A stretch of DNA of 64,000 bases from Pedobacter rhizosphaerae (GCF_900111155.1 NZ_FOGG01000010.1:1-64000); one strand, 5' to 3'. Numbered from the stretch's first letter, positions 15,739-26,600 are shown. Program-made: numbers and translations. The notes: generated by a model not told the origin, from the letters alone.

Positions 15739-18209
15739 TAAAATGAATATCCAACGGTGAACATATAATTTTCAGGTTGGCCAGGAAACAAACGTAGATA
15801 ATCATATCCGCCAACCCAATGTTTCTTATTGCCAATGTTATTTGCATTAAGCTGTAATTGCAGTTTACCGATATTATAAAACAAGGCGGCATTAAATAAG
15901 GTAAATGAAGGAATGGTGATCTGGTCTTCCGGAGAAAACTTCGCATCATAGATCAGGTTGCGCTTATCCGTATAATTAACACCCAGGCCCAAACCAAAGC
16001 CTTTCACAGCACCATCCACAAAATTATATCTGGTCCATAAATTAGCGGTATTTTTAGGTGCATTTGGTTTTTGAATACCTACCTCACCAACTGTACCACT
16101 TTCCAATATCTTTGCCCTGTTATAAGAATAAGAAGCAATAACGTTCCAGTTAGGCATTATCTTTCCTGTAACATCAAACTCAAATCCCCTGGATTGCTCC
16201 TCTCCGATTTGCCTCAACACATCCACTACCCCTGGTGTAGCGTATAGCGCCCCTGTTTGTTTGATTTGGTATACTGAAGCACTTACAGATAACTGATCCC
16301 TGAACCAACTGGTTTTGGATCCAAATTCTATCATATTACTTTTCAATGGGTCAAATGGTCCTCCTGCATTGGGATTAGATATGGTAGAGGAAGTTTGTGG
16401 ATTATAACCTTCTACATAACTACCGTAAAAATTGATATTGGGAGTTACACTATATACCGCACCAAAACGAGGCAACCAGGCCGAAGAATTGGCCTTGGCT
16501 TCTGTCTGGGTTTTATAATTGGCATAATCCGTATAATATTCATAGCGGATTCCTGCTAAAATTTGCAACCTGCCTATTTTGAACTGATCCTGAACATAGC
16601 CGGAGTTCAGATAATAATAAGTTGGGGCAACCACAGATTGTGCAAAGAAAAGTTTGCTATCATCCTGCATTCTTTGCGAAGAAAGCGGATCATTCAGATG
16701 AAAATGAGGCACATTTGGTACAGGATTTCCTGCCGCATCTAATAAGTATCTTGATTTATTGGCCACAACATAGGTAGCAATGGCACCGTTATTGGCAGCA
16801 TTACGATAACCAGAGGCGGTAAGTTGCGATCCTCCAACTGGTGTTTTTTCGCTTCCGAAGTCGTAACCTGCAACAATTTTATGTTCTACAACACCAGTTT
16901 TAGGGGTATAATTGATGTATCCAGAGAAATTATCAATAAATCTTTTGCGCTTTCTGATCTGAACATTCATACCAGCCAGGTTATTAATGGCAACACCATT
17001 TCCATCAAGGCCATAAGCGTTGGATGTTCTGTGCTCATTCAAATCTTCTGAGTATCCAGTTTTTAAATAAGAAGCATTCAGGCTGAGATTATCCGTAATC
17101 TTGTGGGTAATGGAAATCGTTGCATTATAAGTCAACTCATTTAAATAATCGTTTGTTGTATTGAGCGACAAAGATTGTGGTGTAGAATTCAGATCGAAAC
17201 TTCCAAATATCGGCTGTCCACGGTCAAGTCGGCTTTTAGAATCGGTATACACCAAATCAAAATTAATTCTGGTCTTTTCAGAGGGTACAAATGTTAATGA
17301 TGGCGCAATAACGAAGTTTCGGTCAAACATTAAATCCCTAAAACTTTCAGCGTTCTCATACCCCAGGTTTAGGCGATACAGTAACGTGCTATCTTTTGTT
17401 GCCGGACCGGTAAAATCGGCCAGGCCTCTAAAAGTATTAAAACTCCCCATGGTGAGGCTTACTGATCTGCGGGTCTCATCCAAAGGTTTTTTAGTTACCC
17501 TGTTAACCACCCCTCCCGGACTTGCATTTCCAAATAGCGCAGATGATGGCCCTTTTAAAACTTCTACCCTTTCCAGATAATTAGCTAAAGATTGTTTCCA
17601 AAACCCGGTACTTGTTCTCAAACCGTTAATCAACTGGGTATTACTTTGCCCATTTACCCGAAATCCCCTAATGGTCAAATCGTCATAAAAACTGAACTGG
17701 TTTACCCCGCTAAAATTTTTAACTACTTCACCCACACGCATTAAGCCCTGATCTGCTATAAGTTCTTTACTGGCATAAGAAACCGATTGGGGAATATCTT
17801 TAAGTTCATTTTCTATCTTCCCAATAAAAGTCGCTTTGGTTTTATAGGTCTTCTCCTTACGACCTGTAATCTCCACCTGTTGGAGTACATCTGCCGATTC
17901 TTGAAGTATGATATTCTCCTGAACTTCTCCAGAACTCAGTTCCATGGTTTTGATCTTTTCTTCGAAGCCTACGAAATTGACATGCAAAACAACTTTTCCT
18001 GGATTTAACTGAAGTTTATAAACTCCACGATTGTTGGTAGAGGTAATGGCTTTGGTACCTTCTGCACTTACAGTAGCACCCGGAATACTTTTTCCTTGCC
18101 TGTCTTTTACAGTCCCCTGTAAAATAACTTTTTGCTGAGCAGAAACCTCTTGGCTTTTAGCCATCATCAAGACAATACATAGCAATGCCATGGTTATACG
18201 AAACTTCAT
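15738..18209 (-). CDS. TonB-dependent siderophore receptor
   Basis: About 823 residues from ATG 18209; an in-frame ATG 57 bases upstream would precede the signal peptide and is unlikely. The signal peptide is MKFRITMALLCIVLMMAKS...SAQ. It is followed by a carboxypeptidase-like regulatory domain (KDRQGKSIPGATVSAEG), a plug domain (DIPQSVSYASKELI, LTIRGFRVNG, YLERVEVLKGPSSALFG, GGVVNRVTK) and a 22-strand barrel ending in the aromatic YMFTVGYSF. The plug motifs are those of FhuA/FpvA-type ferric siderophore receptors. It is coupled to the PepSY protein downstream. A weak Fur-like site lies at 18320-18338. Confidence 0.93.
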   Translation of the reverse strand: MKFRITMALLCIVLMMAKSQEVSAQQKVILQGTVKDRQGKSIPGATVSAEGTKAITSTNNRGVYKLQLNPGKVVLHVNFVGFEEKIKTMELSSGEVQENIILQESADVLQQVEITGRKEKTYKTKATFIGKIENELKDIPQSVSYASKELIADQGLMRVGEVVKNFSGVNQFSFYDDLTIRGFRVNGQSNTQLINGLRTSTGFWKQSLANYLERVEVLKGPSSALFGNASPGGVVNRVTKKPLDETRRSVSLTMGSFNTFRGLADFTGPATKDSTLLYRLNLGYENAESFRDLMFDRNFVIAPSLTFVPSEKTRINFDLVYTDSKSRLDRGQPIFGSFDLNSTPQSLSLNTTNDYLNELTYNATISITHKITDNLSLNASYLKTGYSEDLNEHRTSNAYGLDGNGVAINNLAGMNVQIRKRKRFIDNFSGYINYTPKTGVVEHKIVAGYDFGSEKTPVGGSQLTASGYRNAANNGAIATYVVANKSRYLLDAAGNPVPNVPHFHLNDPLSSQRMQDDSKLFFAQSVVAPTYYYLNSGYVQDQFKIGRLQILAGIRYEYYTDYANYKTQTEAKANSSAWLPRFGAVYSVTPNINFYGSYVEGYNPQTSSTISNPNAGGPFDPLKSNMIEFGSKTSWFRDQLSVSASVYQIKQTGALYATPGVVDVLRQIGEEQSRGFEFDVTGKIMPNWNVIASYSYNRAKILESGTVGEVGIQKPNAPKNTANLWTRYNFVDGAVKGFGLGLGVNYTDKRNLIYDAKFSPEDQITIPSFTLFNAALFYNIGKLQLQLNANNIGNKKHWVGGYDYLRLFPGQPENYMFTVGYSF

Positions 18210-18319
18210 AAAATAGGGATAATTTTTGTTTGATCTAAATAAAATCTTCGCGCAAAAATAACTCAAGATATCATGATTAACAAAATTTATTTAAACTTAT
18301 TCTAAATAATGTTTTGAAT

Positions 18320-18338
18320 GATAATTTCATTGATTATA
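18320..18338. promoter_or_regulatory. Weak Fur-box-like sequence
   Basis: GATAATTTCATTGATTATA matches 13 of 19 positions of the classical GATAATGATAATCATTATC box and lies about 110 bases upstream of the siderophore receptor start. The region is AT-rich, so chance is a real alternative. Confidence 0.2.
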
Positions 18339-18530
18339 TTCAGAATATGCTAGCAAATTTAGTTTTGGCACGTTCACATTCCTCCAGCAACCGAGCAACA
18401 CATCTGACTTTTAGATTTGATATGCTAAACTTTACACAGCTCATGTACCTACCCCTTAATGCATAAGTTTAACCTCAAGACTGACTAAGTTCTTAAAAGA
18501 TATCTTCTCCTCCTGCCATAGCGTATCAGT

Positions 18531-18576
18531 AAAAACAAAAAGAGCCTGCTCATCTTTTTAAAAAAGAAGCAGGCTC
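18531..18576 (-). terminator. Rho-independent terminator of the SusCD/TlpA operon
   Basis: On the minus strand GAGCCTGCT (18576-18568) pairs with AGCAGGCTC (18550-18542), followed by TTTTTGTTTTTAC. It is about 70 bases after the last TlpA stop and separates this operon from the siderophore receptor gene. Confidence 0.82.
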
Positions 18577-18647
18577 CTTAAACATACCTTTCGCTTCCCA
18601 TTTGGGGAAAGATATGAAGCAAACGATGAAGTGATCTAATTCAAAAG

Positions 18648-19736
18648 CTACAATAAAGCACTAAGCTTTTGATCAATTTCTTCTTTGTGATCGGTTTTTA
18701 CCAGGATTCGTCCTTCCTTATCCAGCAATACATAAAGAGGAATAGTTCGCGACTTATACTTACTTACGATTTTTGCAGGCATGTTTTTAACAGGAAACTC
18801 ATCTGCTACCTGAATCCAATCCATTTTCTCCTGATCCATGGCTTTTTTCCATTGGTCCCATTTGTTATCATTGGTTACACCAACAATTTCAAAGCCTTTA
18901 TCTTTATACTTTGCATACACCTCTTTCCAGTGTGGAATGGCTTCTCTGCAAGGCTTGCACCAGCTTGCCCAGAAATCTAGCAGCACATATTTACCTCTAA
19001 GCGTTGATAAGGTAAACTTACTGCTATCAGGTTTCAAAAGCGTAAAGTCTTCGGCCAGTTGGCCAGGAAGAACAGCCTTAATTTCCGCTACCTCGGTTTG
19101 AAGGTTGGTAAAGTAAGCGGACTGTTTTGCTGATCCTTTAAATGTGGCCAGCAAGCCTTCAAAATCTGCCAAAGGCAAATCAGAATTAAATAAATAATAC
19201 TGATTTAGCATGTATACACCTGCTACAGATGAAGGCTTTTCATTGATGTACTGCTTAATGAAGGCGAGCTGTTTTTGAGAAATGGCTGCTCTATCTTTAG
19301 CCATACCAGCGCTGGTTTTCTCATACTGTTCATAATCTGATTGTGCGGCAGAACCCGAAATTTTCACAGATGTGAGGCTTGCCCCCTTTTGCATCCCATA
19401 CTGGGTATAATCATAATGCTGTGCACCTGCGGTATCAATGTGCAGGTTTACCACTCCAGCGTCAACAAAGAGCTGTGTGCCCCAGTTTCCAGGTTTAAGG
19501 TTAACTGAAATCATCTGCGCACCATCTAACCTGCCTTTGGCCACAAACTTGCCATTGGTAATTTTAGCCTCGCCTACTTTCTTCGAAACACGGGTTCGGC
19601 TATCGTAAGCATGGAGTTCAACCTCCCCATCTTTTAGCCCCTTTACCTGGCCATTAACTGAATAATCGATTGCCTGTGCATTCGCAATAGCGGGTAAGGC
19701 CGCCAACAAAATGCCATATAATAACTTCATTTTCAT
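18648..19736 (-). CDS. DUF4369/TlpA-like thioredoxin-fold protein (third of three)
   Basis: About 362 residues from ATG 19736; a start at 19760 would overlap the upstream gene and precede the signal peptide MKMKLLYGILLAALPAIANA. An N-terminal DUF4369 beta domain (VNGQVKGLKDGEVELHAYD) is followed by a helical linker and a C-terminal TlpA/AhpC-type thioredoxin domain with FWASWCKPCREAIP as redox centre and a cis-Pro region in PLYVLLDKEG. It should reduce or oxidise cysteines in the periplasm. Only four bases separate it from the previous gene. It is the last gene of the operon before the terminator at 18531. Confidence 0.9.
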   Translation of the reverse strand: MKMKLLYGILLAALPAIANAQAIDYSVNGQVKGLKDGEVELHAYDSRTRVSKKVGEAKITNGKFVAKGRLDGAQMISVNLKPGNWGTQLFVDAGVVNLHIDTAGAQHYDYTQYGMQKGASLTSVKISGSAAQSDYEQYEKTSAGMAKDRAAISQKQLAFIKQYINEKPSSVAGVYMLNQYYLFNSDLPLADFEGLLATFKGSAKQSAYFTNLQTEVAEIKAVLPGQLAEDFTLLKPDSSKFTLSTLRGKYVLLDFWASWCKPCREAIPHWKEVYAKYKDKGFEIVGVTNDNKWDQWKKAMDQEKMDWIQVADEFPVKNMPAKIVSKYKSRTIPLYVLLDKEGRILVKTDHKEEIDQKLSALL

Positions 19737-19740
19737 TCTG

Positions 19741-20826
19741 TTATTTTGATTTCTCTTCAAACAATTCTCTCAGTTTTTTATTTAATATCTCTCCTCTCAA
19801 ATCTTTCGCTATAATTTTCCCTTGTGGATCAACTAACAAAGTGCTTGGAATGCCATTAATACCATAGTACTGGGAAACTTCGTTCTTCCAGCCCTTTAAA
19901 TCAGAAAGCTGTGTCCAGGGCATATTATCATCCTTTATCGCCTTTTTCCAGTTTTCCCCCTTATCATCCAGAGAAATCCCAACTACGGTGAAATTTTTAT
20001 CTTTGTATGTATTGTAAGCTTTCAAGACGTTTGGATTTTCGGCACGGCAAGGGCCACACCAGCTAGCCCAGAAATCTACCAGCACATACTTCCCTTTAAA
20101 AGAAGCAAAGTTTACCGGGATACCATTCACATCATTTTGAGTGAAGTTGAGCATTTGCTCGCCAATACTACTGCGTTTCAAAACGGTAAGACGTTCTGCT
20201 AGGCGCTTACCTGTTGCACTGGCTTTTACTCCCGGCCCCAACAGATCATAAATGGCCTGGATGTCTTTGTAATTACCCATCCCAGCTCTATCTGATACCA
20301 AACTCAGGCTAAAGGCACTTTCTGGATGTGCAGCGATGTATTTATTTTCCCTTTGTTTCATCTCCCCTCTTATGGCTGCAATTTTCTCTTCACGCGCTAG
20401 TTTTTCTTCATCTGTTCCCTTGCTGTATGCGGCATATAGTGGTTGCAATTGCTTATCAAAAGGTTCTTGTGTGGCCTCAAAATCATCGGCCTCCTTTTGT
20501 GTTTTGGATCCCGAAACTTTAAGCAAATGCAATGAATCAGCATTCCCTGTGATCGAAATATTTCCTGGTTCAAGATAAACCCAGGCCGCACGGGTAGGAA
20601 ACATCAGGGTTACCTTTTGAGCTTCGGGCATTTTACCTGTCCACTCAAACTTACCATCAGTTGTTTTAATGGTGCCGGTTTTTTGCTCAACACCTTCATA
20701 ATAGTAAAGCTTAACCTCTATGTTTCCTAAACCTTTAATATCTCCTTTTAATTTGGCATCTTGCCCGAATACTGTTCCAGCAGCCAATAGCATGCCGCCA
20801 GCCAGTAATGTTTTCATTGATTTCAT
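19741..20826 (-). CDS. DUF4369/TlpA-like thioredoxin-fold protein (second of three)
   Basis: About 361 residues from ATG 20826, chosen because MKSMKTLLAGGMLLAAGTVFG is a good signal peptide; the frame extends further upstream into the previous gene. It has DUF4369 (LKGDIKGLGNIEVKLYYYEG), a helical middle with a Lys/Glu-rich segment, and a thioredoxin domain with FWASWCGPCRAENP and GINGIPSTLLVDPQG. The WCGPC centre is the classic thioredoxin motif, unlike WCKPC and WCVPC in its two neighbours. It lies 22 bases after the first copy and four before the third. Confidence 0.9.
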   Translation of the reverse strand: MKSMKTLLAGGMLLAAGTVFGQDAKLKGDIKGLGNIEVKLYYYEGVEQKTGTIKTTDGKFEWTGKMPEAQKVTLMFPTRAAWVYLEPGNISITGNADSLHLLKVSGSKTQKEADDFEATQEPFDKQLQPLYAAYSKGTDEEKLAREEKIAAIRGEMKQRENKYIAAHPESAFSLSLVSDRAGMGNYKDIQAIYDLLGPGVKASATGKRLAERLTVLKRSSIGEQMLNFTQNDVNGIPVNFASFKGKYVLVDFWASWCGPCRAENPNVLKAYNTYKDKNFTVVGISLDDKGENWKKAIKDDNMPWTQLSDLKGWKNEVSQYYGINGIPSTLLVDPQGKIIAKDLRGEILNKKLRELFEEKSK

Positions 20827-20848
20827 CTTTTTTATGTTTAATGGTTGA

Positions 20849-22051
20849 TTAGTTGAATATTTCTGCAAGCTTCTTATCCATGGCCTCATCGCCTTCACCA
20901 CCACCTCCATATCTGCCAATGATTACGCCGTTTTTGTCTACCAGAATCTTTGTCGGAAGCGAATGAATAGCATAAGGTTCTGTAATGTCTGTTGATTTAT
21001 CAAAACCTCCCTGAGGCGTACGTTTCAACCCGCGCAGTACATGTTTCCAAATCCCAATTTTATCTGTTTCTACGGCTTTTTTCCAGGCCGTAAGATTGCT
21101 ATCATCATCGGATACACCAATTATTTCCAGCCCTTTATCTTTGTATTTATTGTATAGGGAGATTAAATGGGGGTTACCCTTACGACAAGGCACACACCAG
21201 CTGGCCCAGAAATCGAGAAGCACATATTTTTTTCCTTTAAAATCTGCTAAACTGATGGGCTGACCGTTGATATCGTTTACGGCAAAAACAGAGGCTACAC
21301 TTCCTGGTGAACCACCCTCCAGGCTTTTAATTTCCTTTGCAATCTCTTTGCCTGATGCACTTTCTTTAATGCGATCAGAAAGTTTGGCATAAAGTGCTTT
21401 ACTTTCCTGAAGCGGTATTGAGCTTACCTTCCACCGCAATGAATAGGCGCTGTAATAAGAATCAGGATGACTTTTGATAAACGCCATATCTATCTTGTCC
21501 ATCTCTTCTCGCAACGGATCCATTCGATCTTTAGCCTGCGTGGCCAATTCCTTAAGTGCATCAAGTTCAGCTTCGGTTTTCCCCTCCTTTTTGGCATTGA
21601 TATAAACCATGTTGGCCTTGCTGTATGCAGCAGAAAGTACTCGGATCTTATCCATCTGGCTCTTCTTTTGTTTTTCCAGTTCAGCATACTCCGCATGGGT
21701 AGTCGAGCCTGTAACTTTTAATGCCCTGAAGTCACCAGCGGTTAGTTCAATAGTCAATTTTCCTGGAGATAGGAAAAATGATGCCCTGTTGGGATCATCA
21801 AAGTTTTGTCCAGCTTTATCGCTTGAAATATAAGCCATAACAGGCTCTGCAATTGCCCCCTTAAAAGCAAAAGCTCCATTTTGAATAACAGCACTATCCT
21901 GAATAAATTTATCACCACTACCCGTATAGGCTAACTTGATTTTTCCACTCGTTAGTCCTTTAATTTTACCTTGTAAAGTAAAATCGGCCAACTGTGCCTG
22001 AACAGCCGAAACAGCTATTAACAAGCAACATGTAATTAAATATTTTTTCAT
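20849..22051 (-). CDS. DUF4369/TlpA-like thioredoxin-fold protein (first of three)
   Basis: 400 residues with signal peptide MKKYLITCCLLIAVSAVQAQ. DUF4369 domain (FTLQGKIKGLTSGKIKLAYTG), a long Lys-rich helical linker, and a thioredoxin domain with FWASWCVPCRKGNP as redox centre, then HSLPTKILVDKNGVI with the cis-Pro. Compared with its paralogues the C-terminus has a glycine-rich RYGGGGEGDE insertion. It follows susD at 22226 after a 174-base gap that contains a mobile-looking repeat, so its expression may be partly separated from SusCD. Confidence 0.9.
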   Translation of the reverse strand: MKKYLITCCLLIAVSAVQAQLADFTLQGKIKGLTSGKIKLAYTGSGDKFIQDSAVIQNGAFAFKGAIAEPVMAYISSDKAGQNFDDPNRASFFLSPGKLTIELTAGDFRALKVTGSTTHAEYAELEKQKKSQMDKIRVLSAAYSKANMVYINAKKEGKTEAELDALKELATQAKDRMDPLREEMDKIDMAFIKSHPDSYYSAYSLRWKVSSIPLQESKALYAKLSDRIKESASGKEIAKEIKSLEGGSPGSVASVFAVNDINGQPISLADFKGKKYVLLDFWASWCVPCRKGNPHLISLYNKYKDKGLEIIGVSDDDSNLTAWKKAVETDKIGIWKHVLRGLKRTPQGGFDKSTDITEPYAIHSLPTKILVDKNGVIIGRYGGGGEGDEAMDKKLAEIFN

Positions 22052-22068
22052 CTTTTTATTTTTGATGA

Positions 22069-22209
22069 GGCTGTATCATCAATTTATACTTGTCATCCTG
22101 AAGGGTTAACGCCAATTGCATTTAAAGCTTTTCGACAACTTGTCCCGATTTTACATCGGGAGGCTCAACGTGACAACATTAAAGTGACTAATTGATTAAT
22201 GATACAGCC
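22069..22209. repeat. MITE-like intergenic repeat with terminal inverted repeats
   Basis: GGCTGTATCATCAAT (22069-22083) and ATTAATGATACAGCC (22195-22209) match in 14 of 15 positions as inverted repeats. Inside are TGTCATCCTGAAGG and AGGCTCAACGTGACA, fragments of an intergenic repeat family common in Sphingobacteriaceae and Flavobacteria, and a small hairpin TCCCGAT/ATCGGGA. No reading frame is present. Confidence 0.5.
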
Positions 22210-22225
22210 CCTGTGAATTCATTGG

Positions 22226-23665
22226 TTAATTTGCAGCGTATCCTGTATTTTGTTCGCCAAACTCCGGGTTGTAACGGAATTCGGTAAGTGGCACCGGAAT
22301 GATGTATTGAATTTGGCTGGAAATGCTGGGTTTGTATATTTTTACCGTTTCAAAAGGCAATCGCAGCAAGGCCATCCATTCACTACCATCTTCAGCAACC
22401 AGACTTCTTGAGGTTTCCTTATAAATTTCCTCTAAAAGTGTAGCAGGTGTTAGCGCATTGGTTACCGCTAAATAAGGCGCATTGGCTACCGTTAAACCTG
22501 CTTTTTCTTGTATCAGGTGTACCAGGTTTTTCGCTTCGGTAAGGCTTCCTCCCGAGCGTACAATAGCCTCAGCTTTCAGGAGATAAACTTCGGTAAGACG
22601 TAAGGCATAATCAGTTTCACTGGTAACTGATGGCGTGCCGCCCACTACCTGATATTTGGTGAAATAATAGGTATTAGGTGATGAGGTGGAAGGATTCGCA
22701 ATTCCGATTACCCAGTTTTGGCGGGGATCGCCTGCATATAAATCTCTCAGTTTAGCTTTAGCTACATAAAGAGCGGAAGCTCCCGGCCAATATTGCCTGC
22801 TCTTGCTGTATGGATCTGCAGCTTGAAGAGCCTGTGGCTTAATTCCTAAAATCACTTCCTTGCTGGCCAATGCCGCAGTGCGAAATAAATTCTGCTGGCT
22901 GCTCTCTAATACATAGGGACCATTCTGAAGGATGTTATCGGCAAGCTGGATAACTTCAGCATAATCGCCGCTTGCTCCCCGGTTAATCAGTACACGCATC
23001 TTCAAAGCCATTGCAGCCCATTTAGTGGCATAGTGATTGGGATTTGTAGCCGGACCATTAGCAATGGTTTCATTAAGATCTGCCAAAATGAAATCGTAAC
23101 TTTCCTTTACTGTACTTCTCTTTTTGGTGATATTGGTTAGCGTAGAAAGTTCATCGCGCAGTAAAACTCCCTGGGTACTGTTAATTTTATACCACTCTGC
23201 ATAATAGCTCAATAATTTAAAGTGGGCATAGGCACGTATAAACCTCGCTTCTGCTAAAATTTCCTTTTTTCGATTGCCTGTAAACGCATTGTCGGCCAAG
23301 GCATTAACACCTTTAATAACACCGTTTGTTGCATTAAGTGCCTTATAAGATTCATCCCAATAAGTGCCAGAAGTACTCGTGTTTTGATTGTCTTCTTGTG
23401 GGAGCTGACCAAAACCATAACCTAAATAACCCGCTAGTGTTGCCGGCAAAATTTGGTGGTTCTGCCAGTTAGCTCTGGTAGTAGAAGCGTTGGCAAAGTT
23501 ATAATAAGCTCCGTTTAATGCTATTTGTGCTGTTCCCTGGTCAAGGATAGTATTTTCATCTACCTTAGCATTTTTCGGTAATGCCCCCAACTCCTTTCCA
23601 CAGCTGTAGATTACAGTAAGTACCGAACCTAAAAAGAGTAATTTATATAATGTTTTCATGTTCAT
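22226..23665 (-). CDS. SusD/RagB-like nutrient-binding lipoprotein (operon 1)
   Basis: 479 residues. The signal peptide ends in a lipobox (LTVIYSCGKE), so the protein is lipid-anchored and probably surface exposed, where it caps the SusC channel and binds substrate. The SusD fold shows in the helical TPR-like part (EILAEARFIRAYAHFKLLSYY, VYLLKAEAIVRSGGSLTEAKN) and the C-terminal YIIPVPLTEFRYNPEFGEQNTGY end. It is 34 bases after the SusC stop. The substrate cannot be read from the sequence; the presence of sigma/FecR and TlpA genes rather than glycosidases argues against a classical polysaccharide locus. Confidence 0.93.
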   Translation of the reverse strand: MNMKTLYKLLFLGSVLTVIYSCGKELGALPKNAKVDENTILDQGTAQIALNGAYYNFANASTTRANWQNHQILPATLAGYLGYGFGQLPQEDNQNTSTSGTYWDESYKALNATNGVIKGVNALADNAFTGNRKKEILAEARFIRAYAHFKLLSYYAEWYKINSTQGVLLRDELSTLTNITKKRSTVKESYDFILADLNETIANGPATNPNHYATKWAAMALKMRVLINRGASGDYAEVIQLADNILQNGPYVLESSQQNLFRTAALASKEVILGIKPQALQAADPYSKSRQYWPGASALYVAKAKLRDLYAGDPRQNWVIGIANPSTSSPNTYYFTKYQVVGGTPSVTSETDYALRLTEVYLLKAEAIVRSGGSLTEAKNLVHLIQEKAGLTVANAPYLAVTNALTPATLLEEIYKETSRSLVAEDGSEWMALLRLPFETVKIYKPSISSQIQYIIPVPLTEFRYNPEFGEQNTGYAAN

Positions 23666-23699
23666 TGATTTGATTTAAGTAACCACTTTATCGATCTGA

Positions 23700-26600
23700 T
23701 TATAATCCTACCCGAAGGCCCAGGCTAAACTGCCTTACATAAGGATACCCACCCGAATCACTGTATCCACCAATTAAACTATAAGGATCATTACTGGTTT
23801 CAGGATCTACGCCCGGATAGTTGGTGATGGTAAACAGATTGGTGCCGGAGATATAGGCAGACAAGCCGTTGATTCTTAACTTTTCGGTTATCTTTCTAGG
23901 AAGTGAATAAGAAAAGGTTACCGACTTCAGCTTAATAAAGGATGCATCGTACACATTATTGCTTGCAGCATAGGCATAAGAACCCTGTCCTTGTATTAAC
24001 CGGGGCCTGGTGGCACCTGGATTATCTGGTGTCCAGCGTCCTAATATCGATACTCCCTTATTGGTTCTTCTCGCCATATCCTGATTTTGCACATCAGCCA
24101 GGTAATAAATGTCTCCACCGTAAGAGAATGTTGCCAGCGCAGTTAGCGTAAAATCTTTGTAGCTTAACCTGTTGGTATATCCTCCGTAATATTTAGGTTC
24201 GGCACGGCCAATAATATCATCCTTAAAATAGCGGTATCCTCCACCAATATCTTCCAGCAGATAACTTGCATCGCCAATACCCAGGTAAGGGTAACTACCG
24301 AACATGGCAAGCAGGTTGCCATTTTTGTAAGCGTCTACCTCGGCCTTCGTGCTCAAAATCTTGTCGAATACCCTTCCGTAAAGTAAACCGATAGGTTCTC
24401 CAACCTTTAACACCGTGTTGCCATATTGATAAACTTGCGGGTTGTTAGGGTCGGCAAAATCATTTGACAGTGCAAGCACCTTAGACCGGTTGCCCGAGAT
24501 GTTTAATGTACCCGACCACTGGAAGTTCTTACTGCGGATAAAATCGCCACTCAGTTCAAGCTCCAAACCGCGGTTGCGGATGTTGGCTATATTAGCTGTT
24601 ACGCCTGTAAAGCCCGAGCTCGATGCTACTGTGGTTGGAAACAGCACATCTTTGGTACGCTTGTCGTAATAACCAAATCCCCCCCTAAACCTGCCATTGA
24701 AAAATGAGAAGTCTATCCCAGCATCACGCTGAAGTGTCGACTCCCATTTGAGTCTTGGATTTCCAAGTTGGCTGGGCGAAAGACCATTTAGCCCGGCATA
24801 AGATACTGGTGCATATAACGTGTAAAAAAGGTTATCTGCAATGTTCTGCGTTCCGGTATAACCAGCGCTTGCCCGCAATTTTATTTCATCAATCCATTTT
24901 ACATCTTTAAGAAAATTCTCTTTTGAGATTCTCCAGCCCAGACCTCCTGAGGGAAAATACCCTACCCGGTTAGCTTCAGGAAACTTAGAAGAAGCATCAG
25001 ATCTACCAGTGAAGGTGAACAGATACTTATCGTAAAGATTGTAAGTAGCCCGCATGTAAAAACTCAATAACGAATTTTGATCAGATGTACCCGTTGCTGG
25101 TAGGGTTACTGCTGCCGAAGAAAGGTTATTCAGATAGGTATCATCCGGAAATCCTTGTCCACTGGCCGAGAAGGCATTGGATTTGGTGATCTGCCAGGAA
25201 GTACCTGCAACTACGTTTAACCTGTTATTCTCATTAAACTCTTTGTTATAAGTTAATGTATTCTCAAAAAAGGTATTGGTTTGCTGAGATTGCGATTGCG
25301 TGGCTGTTCCGTTATTGGAGCTCCCCGATCCATTAGAGGTGGCAATAGATGCGGTACTCGGTATGTAACTGGTTTGACGGTAATTGTTGTAATTAACAGC
25401 TACAGAACTCCTGAATTTTAAGGATTTAAAAATATCATATTCTCCCGCAACACTTCCAATTAAGAATATCGCGTTCGATTTGTTAACGCCTTTAGTCAGC
25501 ACCAGTGGATTTTGAAAACCCTCATAAGCATAGGCCCCAAGTGTAGCAGGATCGATAATTTTAACACTTCCATCGGCATTAAAAGGATCAACTGTTGGAG
25601 GCGCAAACATGGCCTGGGTGTATATCCCATTGGTGATATTATTAGTCGTAAAACCATAATCCAGATTGGTATTGAAACGCAATCTTTTGCTTATTTCATT
25701 ATCCAGACTCACCTTTCCTGCTACCCTCGAGTAATCTGTACCAATTACCGTCCCTTGATTTTTATTATAAGTAATGGAACTGTAGTAGCTCGAACCTGTT
25801 CCACCGCCCCTTACCGAAACGTCGGCATTTTGGGTAACGCCATTTCTTAACACTAAATCCATCCAATCGGTATTGGCAGTTCCAAAATAATTGGGATCGG
25901 TTAGTATCTGTGTAGCCAGGGCATTCGGTGCAAGTACGGGAACCGAGGCCGCACGTGCATCATTCAGGTTTTTTGCGCCTTCCTTTACCATTGCGATATA
26001 TTGCTCCCTATTTAATACTTTTTCCTTTTCGGGCATTGATAATGCAGTATAATAATTGGCTTCGAGTATCGGTTTTTGATTCGTCTTTCCCTTTTTGGTG
26101 GTAATAATCACTACACCATTCGCAGCGCGTGATCCATAAATGGCGGTTGCTGAGGCATCCTTAAGAATATCAATCGTTTCAATATCGTTGATATTTAGTC
26201 CGCCTAAACTGTTTAACCCTCTGGCGAAAGAGCCTGCAACGGTGAAGTTAGGATCATCATTTCCGCCCCTTTCAACCGGACTTACAATATCGGCAGCTCC
26301 AGCCTGATAACGATTTTGGACCTGCACCTGCACCCCATCTATGATATAGAGGGGATCATTACCCCCCATAAGCGAGGTTCCGCCCCTGATCCTGATTTTG
26401 GCTACCCCACCTGGCGAACCATCCGACTGTACCACCTGTACACCCGCCGCTTTACCAGTGATGGCCTGATCTATTGTAGCGAAAGGTACATCCCGCACTT
26501 CTTTCATATCAACAGAGGAAACCGATCCTGTTAAATCCTTTCTCCTGCTGGTTCCGTAACCTACCACTACAGTTTCCTGGAGTTTATTTTCCCTGAGCTG

